From positions 1 to 64,000 of the forward strand of contig JASHSJ010000031.1 in NCBI GenBank assembly GCA_030040895.1: a stretch of 64,000 nucleotides of DNA, written 5' to 3'. Every line of letters starts with the position of its first letter. The stretch's first letter is position 1. Positions 57,171 through 64,000 of the stretch are shown here, piece after piece. The notes beneath the pieces were generated by a model that worked only from the letters and a program-made list of their open reading frames with translations, was not told the origin of the DNA and made no database searches. The stretch comes from Microcaldota archaeon (GTDB lineage: Archaea; Micrarchaeota; Micrarchaeia; Micrarchaeales; Micrarchaeaceae). The position numbers and the translations under genes were made by a program.

Positions 57171-58424
57171 GTGAATATGCGGGGGCGCACCTATGCTATA
57201 GCCGCTGCTCTAGCCGTGCTTGTGCTATTGCAGCTCCTGCCGTACGGCTCAAGCCAGATTACTTTCTACTGCGCGTCTACAGGTACACTTACAGGGTCTA
57301 TAGCCACGTGCATAAACGCAACAATATTCCCGTATGTAGTGGTGGCGCTTCTTTTTTCCTTCCAGCTTGTGGCTTTTACTTATCTCATTGGTGAAGTCAT
57401 AGGCATACCAGCACTCAAGGGATGGTACAGGAACGAGCTCTGGGAGTCTGTCAAAAGCCTGTTAATAGTCGGGCTTCTGCTCTTTGGCATTCTAGTCATG
57501 GGCACCCTGGCCGGTGCTCTGGTATCATCAAATGGCCCTACCGAGGTAAACCTGGGAAACCTTTACACGGCTGCGAACAATTATCTCAACGGGGTAGAGC
57601 AGACCGCACAGGCTTCGTATTATTCCATCATGGGCATAAACGTAGCTGTCGGATATCTCGAGAGCATAAGCCTCACTTATCCGGGATTCATATTCCCATT
57701 ATACATACCACCGTATGAGGTAATAGGCAGCATAGGCACCGGTTCAGGTTTCAACCCGTTCGCCAGCACTATTGTTACCGGCGGGTCGGGTTCCACAATA
57801 ATAACGCAGACGTTCTCGCTGCTGGTAGTGCCTACCTCAATCGTCGTTGCGCTGCAGACCCAGCTAGTTACGTATCTCGCTTACATAGGACTAGGAGTGC
57901 TCCTGCCTATCGGCATTATACTGAGAGCCATACCGTTCCTCAGGTGGATAGGCGGAACTTTCATAGCGCTGGCTATAACTGCCGCATTTATCTATCCTGC
58001 ACTTATAGTGTTTCTGAACCAGACCGTAACAAGCACAGTTCCAAACCTTGCATCGCTAGTCTCCGTAGCCAATCCTGGATCAGATTGCCAGGGATGGTAC
58101 ATACTTGCATGCGGTTTCTTTGCCATAGGAGATGCGCCAGCGTCGCTTCTCTACAGCGGGCTTGGTACTTGCCCCGGGACATATCTTGCCTGCGCCTATT
58201 CTAACGGTTACTCAGCAGGGGAGATAGCATTCTTCGGAGGTGCAAACGGCACGCCAAGCTTCACCCCGATACTCAATGTGCTCATGGATTATGCAATACC
58301 ATTGGGACTGCAGTTCATATTGTTCATACTTGACCTGATAATAGGCGTTACTGTTGCCACAAGCCTTGCCACCGCGCTCGGAGGAAGGATAAGGCTTGGC
58401 ATAGGAAAGTTCAGGGTAGCTTAG
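57171..58424 (+). CDS. Polytopic membrane protein, VirB6/TrbL-like, paralogue 1
   Basis: Signal peptide; IPALKGWYRNELWESVKSLLIV; GIILRAIPFLRWIGGTFIALAITAAFIYPALIVF; tttaaatatt TATA-like at 57141-57150. Confidence 0.7.
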   Translation: MNMRGRTYAIAAALAVLVLLQLLPYGSSQITFYCASTGTLTGSIATCINATIFPYVVVALLFSFQLVAFTYLIGEVIGIPALKGWYRNELWESVKSLLIVGLLLFGILVMGTLAGALVSSNGPTEVNLGNLYTAANNYLNGVEQTAQASYYSIMGINVAVGYLESISLTYPGFIFPLYIPPYEVIGSIGTGSGFNPFASTIVTGGSGSTIITQTFSLLVVPTSIVVALQTQLVTYLAYIGLGVLLPIGIILRAIPFLRWIGGTFIALAITAAFIYPALIVFLNQTVTSTVPNLASLVSVANPGSDCQGWYILACGFFAIGDAPASLLYSGLGTCPGTYLACAYSNGYSAGEIAFFGGANGTPSFTPILNVLMDYAIPLGLQFILFILDLIIGVTVATSLATALGGRIRLGIGKFRVA

Positions 58425-58432
58425 GTGAAATA

Positions 58433-59629
58433 TTGATAAACACTTGCGCACTTTATGCCGGTGTCGGCGGATGGCTAAACATAAATGTCATAGTGCTTCT
58501 CGCAACCGCTGCCGCTATAGCGCTTGTCTTCATGCTTGGCAGGTTCCTGCCGGATCGCGCGAAGGGAAGGATCACCGGAATAATAAGGTCGGAGATAAGC
58601 CAGCTGGTCATAAGCTGCATAGTGCTAGCAGCCCTTGTGGGATTGTCATCTACTGCGTGCAGCGCAGTCAACGCCGTGGCCACCAACCTCCAGCAGTATC
58701 CATCTGCAACGCAATACCAAGCGGGGCCAGTTCCGTGTCCTGCCAATATAATAAGCATTCCGCCAAGCGACCCGTTCACTTATACTGAGACCTATCTGTC
58801 GACGCTCGGATTCGGCCTTGGCCCATCATTGGCTTCCGAAATATTCAGCGTTTCATATGACTTCGGACTGGACTCTGCGGAGGCAACGGTGCGCAGCCAG
58901 ATACTGAACCTAATTCCTACCGCAGGAATTCAGGGGCCCTTCGGCCTGTCATTTCCTATAGGATATAATCTCGGATCTGCGTTCAGCAAAGTGTCGGCAG
59001 ACCTGCTCGATGTGCTGCTGCCGCTCGTGCTGTCGTCCATAGCCGTGGCAGACGTCCAGTATATAGCACTGATAGGAATACAGGCGCTCGCATTCACGAT
59101 ACTGCTGCCTGTCGCGCTTGCAATGAGATCCGCGGCATTCATGGGCCCAGGGCTGCGTGTAGCAGCGAACAGCCTGCTCGCACTTGCTATTGCTGCATAC
59201 ATGATATACCCGATGACCGTTGCGTTCGACCACTACGCGCTGAGCTGGATGTTCACGCAGTGTTCGGGCGGCCAGGGCGCATCTACCTGCAATCCATCTG
59301 CCACGTATTTGTGCACAAGCTATAATTCTGGCGTTAACTTCAACCAGATAGGCAACCTGGTGTCAACGTATTGGGACCAGCTTAACGTACCCATAATAGG
59401 GAACGTTGGCGGGGTGGTGATAAATGCCGGAGCCAACTACCTGTTCGCCGATGCCAGCTCCAGCGCATCAGCAATGACTGTCCTGATAGTTTCGGTATCC
59501 GAATATCTTTTCACAACTGTGCTCATGTTCGTGCTTAATCTGCTGATAACCGTGGGCTTCGCGATGAGCCTTTCCAGGGCACTGTCAAGCGGTACTGAGG
59601 GCGCGGCCTCGTTCTGGAGTAGCATATGA
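58433..59629 (+). CDS. Polytopic membrane protein, VirB6/TrbL-like, paralogue 2
   Basis: RAKGRITGIIRSEISQLVISCIV; ALAMRSAAFMGPGLRVAANSLLALAIAAYMIYPMTVAF; TTG start. Confidence 0.7.
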   Translation: MINTCALYAGVGGWLNINVIVLLATAAAIALVFMLGRFLPDRAKGRITGIIRSEISQLVISCIVLAALVGLSSTACSAVNAVATNLQQYPSATQYQAGPVPCPANIISIPPSDPFTYTETYLSTLGFGLGPSLASEIFSVSYDFGLDSAEATVRSQILNLIPTAGIQGPFGLSFPIGYNLGSAFSKVSADLLDVLLPLVLSSIAVADVQYIALIGIQALAFTILLPVALAMRSAAFMGPGLRVAANSLLALAIAAYMIYPMTVAFDHYALSWMFTQCSGGQGASTCNPSATYLCTSYNSGVNFNQIGNLVSTYWDQLNVPIIGNVGGVVINAGANYLFADASSSASAMTVLIVSVSEYLFTTVLMFVLNLLITVGFAMSLSRALSSGTEGAASFWSSI

Positions 59630-61137
59630 TGATAAAAATGACTAGCATATCGGCGCTCGGGATCCTGTTGCAGCTGCCGTCATTCCCATACGTGCAGCTG
59701 AATCTTTTCAACCTGATAGTGCTGGTACTGCTTGTCGACGGCAGCATAGTTGCAGTTTGGTACATCATAGGCGCGATACTGGGCAACGGCAGGATCAAGT
59801 CATCCGCGCGCGGCGAATTCGAGCAGTTTGCCGGAACCGTGATAATGCTTGCCATAGTAATGGGCGTGATACTGTTCGTAGGATATACATATTATTCGGC
59901 GCTCAACCAGACCAGCCAGTATCCGACCTCAGTGCCAACAATACTTTCAATAGGCAGCATAAGGAATTCGTACTGCGTTCCGCTGAGCACGAGTGCCTAT
60001 TCATTCATATACGCGATGGTGCAGCCGATGTGCGCTGGGGTAATAGACCCGCTGTTCAACAATGCCGGTCCGCCTCCAGATCCCACTCTATATACTGACC
60101 TGCCCCTTGCAAACGCAGGCATAGTGACGGCAAGCCTTGCGCAGCAGGTAGCAGACAATCTGAACTCGACTTTCATAGTAGATTCATACCTCCAGTTCCT
60201 CTCCAGGCTTACTCCGAACGCGGCGCTGTGTTTCCAGCTGACTCCTCCAGATACTGATGGATGTTTCGGGGCCCCTGGACCGCCCTTCACATTCAAGATC
60301 CTGGTCAGCGGTCAGCCGCTTTCCGGACTTCAGATGATAACGCAGTCGCTCACCACGTTCTCCACCATAACATACACCTCGATGGTGATGTTCATAGTGG
60401 AGCTGATGTTCACGCTCATATTCCTGTATACGTGGCCATATCTGGTCTTTTTCGGATTTGCGTTGCGCGCAACTCCGTACACAAGAAAAGTCGGTGGCCT
60501 TCTCATAGCAGTGGGGCTAGGAGGCGTGCTCTTCTATCCTACGGTTTTTTCCATGGAATATCTTGCCGCTTACAACAGCGCCCTCACCGCAGGATTTTAT
60601 CCGCAGAGCGGAATAACTTTCTGCAACAATGGCTCATATACATATTATGAGAACTTCTTCCAGCTGCCAAGTGTCTCTGGGATAGCACAGGATTGCGGCT
60701 GCTGGCCCAAGTTCGGCCTGCTCGCAACGGAATCCATAGAGGCTACCCTCGTATCCAGCCCCGGATACGTGGCTTTCGCTTTTTACGATGGCTTTGCAAA
60801 GGCGCTCTTGAGCATAATCTATGACATATTCGTAAAGCATAGTACGAGCTCGTTGGCGCAGCAGCTGGCAAGCGACCTGCAGCAGGAGGTCTCCGGTCCA
60901 TTCTCGTACCAGAACATGTTCCAGTTTCTGGGATCGTTCGGCTCGTGCGGGCCAGAGACACCGCAGAGCGGAGGCGAGGGCATGCTGTTCGGAATGCTTG
61001 AAGTATATGGCATAATAGGAGTTTCATCATACTTTCTGCCGGTACTCAACACGCTGATCGCGCTATCCGCTATACGCGGACTGTCAGGGATACTAGGAGG
61101 GGATACCAGCCTAGCTGGCCTTTCGAGGATAATATAG
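59626..61137 (+). CDS. Polytopic membrane protein, VirB6/TrbL-like, paralogue 3
   Basis: RIKSSARGEFEQFAGTVIML; GFALRATPYTRKVGGLLIAVGLGGVLFYPTVFSMEY; 4-nt overlap with upstream gene. Confidence 0.72.
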   Translation: MMIKMTSISALGILLQLPSFPYVQLNLFNLIVLVLLVDGSIVAVWYIIGAILGNGRIKSSARGEFEQFAGTVIMLAIVMGVILFVGYTYYSALNQTSQYPTSVPTILSIGSIRNSYCVPLSTSAYSFIYAMVQPMCAGVIDPLFNNAGPPPDPTLYTDLPLANAGIVTASLAQQVADNLNSTFIVDSYLQFLSRLTPNAALCFQLTPPDTDGCFGAPGPPFTFKILVSGQPLSGLQMITQSLTTFSTITYTSMVMFIVELMFTLIFLYTWPYLVFFGFALRATPYTRKVGGLLIAVGLGGVLFYPTVFSMEYLAAYNSALTAGFYPQSGITFCNNGSYTYYENFFQLPSVSGIAQDCGCWPKFGLLATESIEATLVSSPGYVAFAFYDGFAKALLSIIYDIFVKHSTSSLAQQLASDLQQEVSGPFSYQNMFQFLGSFGSCGPETPQSGGEGMLFGMLEVYGIIGVSSYFLPVLNTLIALSAIRGLSGILGGDTSLAGLSRII

Positions 61138-61144
61138 TGAACTT

Positions 61145-62302
61145 ATGAAAACGCTGAAAAAGAGGGCATTCTGCATCATATCGCTAGCCGCGCTTGCTGC
61201 CACTGCCCTGCTACTTGTGATTCCGAATACTGGTGCACAGGGCGGATCAAACGTATTTGCAGACTCAAACATATGCCACCTAGGGCTGGGCTCCAACATA
61301 TTCGGCACAATCGGCTCTGCAACCCCGCTCAACAGCATGGTTGAAGATTCCTTGCTGATCGTGCTGTTCCTTGTCAACATAGCGGTGATAGCATACATAC
61401 TGGGCAATGCTTTCAGGATAAGGAGCCTCGCGAACTTCGGCAGGGCGGAGATGGGAGAGGCCGTAATAACAATCGTAATAGTCGCGGTTTTCCTTGGCAC
61501 GTTCCAAGGCATAACTTTCAATCCGATATTCAACAACCAGGCGCTTGCGCCATCGAGCAATTTCTTCGCCCCCACCCCGTCTGCGGTGCAGCCCAGCACC
61601 TTCCTGGTCGACTGCAACATGCTGGTAGCAGCATCAGGAGTCGCATTCAACAACGCCTTCGGCGTTCTGGCGTTCCAGGACTTTGACGAGCTGGTGCAAT
61701 CGTTCAGCTACTCTATAAACTTCGGAGGCGGAACCCTCGGATACAGCGCGTCGCCGTACGCCGGGCTGTCTGGAGCGATATTCGCTATAGACCAGGTTTC
61801 AAATATAGCATTTGTGCTTGTCGCATTCCCGCTTGCTGTGGCCGGCCTTCTCTGGATATTCTTTGCATTTTTCCCGATATTTTTCTACATAGGATTGGTC
61901 ATGAGGGCCTTTCCTTGGACTAGGGCTGCGGGCGCGTCTTTTCTAGGCATATTCCTGGGATTCTATTTGATGTTTCCAGCATTATTGTTCCTGCTGCTCT
62001 CCGGGCTGGGGCAAACCGCAATAAACCCATACGGATACAGCGCAATACAAACGATCTCATACGTCAATCCGATCGATATACTGGGCCTTGGAGTATCATA
62101 CCTACTGGGAGACCAGGCGCTGCTGCAGTTCATAGGAATAAGCAACGGATTCGGCGGCCAGGGCGAGATATCACAGTTATTTTTCATACTTGTCGCGGTG
62201 CTGCTTTCATTCATCATATCGTTTGACTTTATGGAAGCTATAAGCAACCTGCTCGGAGCACCGAGCCTGCGCGCAGATAACACGCTTAGAAGGGTAATAT
62301 GA
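61145..62302 (+). CDS. Polytopic membrane protein, VirB6/TrbL-like, paralogue 4
   Basis: FRIRSLANFGRAEMGEAVITIVI; GLVMRAFPWTRAAGASFLGIFLGFYLMFPALLFL. Confidence 0.72.
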   Translation: MKTLKKRAFCIISLAALAATALLLVIPNTGAQGGSNVFADSNICHLGLGSNIFGTIGSATPLNSMVEDSLLIVLFLVNIAVIAYILGNAFRIRSLANFGRAEMGEAVITIVIVAVFLGTFQGITFNPIFNNQALAPSSNFFAPTPSAVQPSTFLVDCNMLVAASGVAFNNAFGVLAFQDFDELVQSFSYSINFGGGTLGYSASPYAGLSGAIFAIDQVSNIAFVLVAFPLAVAGLLWIFFAFFPIFFYIGLVMRAFPWTRAAGASFLGIFLGFYLMFPALLFLLLSGLGQTAINPYGYSAIQTISYVNPIDILGLGVSYLLGDQALLQFIGISNGFGGQGEISQLFFILVAVLLSFIISFDFMEAISNLLGAPSLRADNTLRRVI

Positions 62303-63435
62303 CAACACAATCTATGAGACGTGAAATTGCGGAAAGAAACCGCAAGAGGAGAGCAGTGGCGGTGAGGACAGGCATGAGCGCTGCCCTGCTGCTCCTTATG
62401 GTCATTGGCATAGGAAATTCAAAGACGGTGGATACACTGCTCCAGGCAAACCTTCCGGTGCTCCCTACGGAGTGGCTCTCCTTCGCCACTATAGCAGTCC
62501 TTGCACTAGTCTCGGTTGCCGCCATGGTATACATGCTGAGCGGGCTCATAGGCAGCGAGGAAGCGAAGAACTGGTCCAGGAACCAAATATACGAGGGATT
62601 ACTCAGCCTTGTCATACTGATGATATTAATAGCGTTCATCTGGATATTTTCGCAAAACGTCTGGCAGACTTACTATGCCGCGGGGCTGACTGCGCAGCCC
62701 ACTTCCATATACTCCTGCCAGAGCGCGCAGGATCTATTTGAAATTGCAACGTGCAACCTTGCGCAGTTCAACGGCCTCGCCATGGGCTTCTTCCAGTCAG
62801 TGTACTTCTTCGGCGTGATAGCTGGGCTGGCCCCCGGAATCAGCTACAGCTACGATACGTCATACTTCAACACGCAGATAGTCGTGACCTATGGGATCCC
62901 GGCCATACTGCCCGTCACTATCGAGGACATAATGGGCAACGTCTACTCAATACTGATACTGCTCTACATATTGAACCAGGTGCAGCTGCTGTTGCTGGCC
63001 GGTTCGGCACTGTGGCTGTCGTTTTTCGTGACTCTGGGAGTTGTAGCCAGAGCGCTGGGATTCTCCAGATCGTTCGGCGGGGCCATGATAGCGATAGGGC
63101 TAGGGCTTGGCTTAATATTGCCGCTCATGACAAGCATAACATATGGATATTTGGATTTCCAGCTCAGCACGGTGCAGACGCTAACTCCGGCAGGAATAAC
63201 GTCATATTTGCTGGAATATGGTATACCACTCGCCGTTGAATATTTCACTTCGCTGGGAGCGTTCGCGCCTCAGCTCCCCGGAGGGCCAACGCTGTTTCAG
63301 ATAGTATTGCTTGGTGGGGGCATGACGTTCCTGCCGTTTATAAACTTCACAGTAGTTGATGCTTTCATAGTTGACCTATCTTCCGCAATAGGCGAGAGGG
63401 TCAATTTCATGACACTGCTTACTGGTGCCATATGA
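62299..63435 (+). CDS. Polytopic membrane protein, VirB6/TrbL-like, paralogue 5
   Basis: GSEEAKNWSRNQIYEGLLSLVILM; GVVARALGFSRSFGGAMIAIGLGLGLILPLMTSI; ATGA overlap. Confidence 0.72.
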   Translation: MTTQSMRREIAERNRKRRAVAVRTGMSAALLLLMVIGIGNSKTVDTLLQANLPVLPTEWLSFATIAVLALVSVAAMVYMLSGLIGSEEAKNWSRNQIYEGLLSLVILMILIAFIWIFSQNVWQTYYAAGLTAQPTSIYSCQSAQDLFEIATCNLAQFNGLAMGFFQSVYFFGVIAGLAPGISYSYDTSYFNTQIVVTYGIPAILPVTIEDIMGNVYSILILLYILNQVQLLLLAGSALWLSFFVTLGVVARALGFSRSFGGAMIAIGLGLGLILPLMTSITYGYLDFQLSTVQTLTPAGITSYLLEYGIPLAVEYFTSLGAFAPQLPGGPTLFQIVLLGGGMTFLPFINFTVVDAFIVDLSSAIGERVNFMTLLTGAI

Positions 63436-64000
63436 TGAAGAATATCATTCCAAGACTGTTCCTGCTCGTCGTGCTAGCCATGGCCCTGACTGCCACAGCC
63501 AATTACTCCGGTGCGGCATCTGTCGCTATCCCGTCGGGGCCTTGTTCAGTGCCGGCCAGTTTCACTCAAGCACAGGTTGATGGGATATGGGACACCGAGA
63601 TGCCGGTCGCGTTTGTTGCCGTATCTATGGCTTTCATAATAGCACTGATAATCTTCATGATAGGCGCGGCCGCGAAGAGCGACAGGCTCAGGAACTTCGG
63701 GATCGGAGAGATATACGAGGCCATGGTCAGCGCAATGTTCGTGATCGCGTTCGCGGCCCTTGCCGCACTAATATTGCAGACCATACCGCAGTCAGGGCTA
63801 AACGTGGTTTTCGGGACTCCCGGCCCCACATACACGGGGGCACAGGTAACAGATCCATTTGTGACCGCAACAAGCGGCATATGCACACTTGTCGGGAATG
63901 TTGAGACGATATACGACCAGGCACTGAACGGCAATCCGGGCGCTTGCAATGGGGCTTGCATAGTATTTCTGCCCTCCAGCCTGGTGCTTCCGTGCCTTGA
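63432..64000 (+). CDS. VirB6/TrbL-like paralogue 6, 3' partial (runs off window; absent from ORF track)
   Basis: Own translation: MMKNIIPRLFLLVVLAMALTATANYSGAASVAIPSGPCSVP...AAAKSDRLRNFGIGEIYEAMVSAMFVIAFAALAALILQTIPQSGLN...; open to the last base; ATGA overlap with upstream stop. Confidence 0.72.
   Translation, partial: MMKNIIPRLFLLVVLAMALTATANYSGAASVAIPSGPCSVPASFTQAQVDGIWDTEMPVAFVAVSMAFIIALIIFMIGAAAKSDRLRNFGIGEIYEAMVSAMFVIAFAALAALILQTIPQSGLNVVFGTPGPTYTGAQVTDPFVTATSGICTLVGNVETIYDQALNGNPGACNGACIVFLPSSLVLPCL

Overview
64 kb of a compact archaeal chromosome. Archaeal markers are aRF1, pelota, CarS, Pth2, an FttA/aCPSF1 C-terminus, an AglB-like oligosaccharyltransferase and a Methanococcus-type S-layer protein. 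Overall character suggests a DPANN/Micrarchaeota-like lineage (inference). The left part holds a heat-shock cluster (wHTH-grpE-dnaK-truncated dnaJ, divergent hsp20) and housekeeping genes. About 20.6-30.7 kb is a surface-glycan/N-glycosylation island next to the S-layer gene (30.9-33.9 kb). The most unusual content is two linked gene families. (1) Eight proteins (10.7, 37.1, 38.5, 46.0, 46.7, 48.2, 50.2, 54.2 kb) share a two-TM hairpin module bracketed by two Cys at near-fixed spacing (89 residues in four, 80-81 in four). One is a minimal 135-aa pilin-sized protein with its own promoter and terminator; most others carry large Cys-rich, Ig-like, Kelch-like or Ser/Thr-rich ectodomains. (2) From 57.2 kb to the window end, at least six consecutive translationally coupled polytopic membrane proteins share an 'RAxPxxRxxGG' TM motif. 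The sixth (63432 to the edge) is missing from the ORF track. Together they resemble VirB2/TrbC-type pilins and VirB6/TrbL-type channel subunits, i.e. a candidate uncharacterised archaeal type-IV-secretion/conjugation-like or DNA-exchange surface machine with heavily decorated pilin variants. No ATPase is visible in the window, so function is inference. I also found a likely C/D-box sRNA at about 14356-14411, one tRNA-Leu(UAG), a VapBC pair, a CPR-bacteria-like short AlaRS and a solo Cas4/Exo5-like nuclease. No CRISPR array or rRNA was seen.
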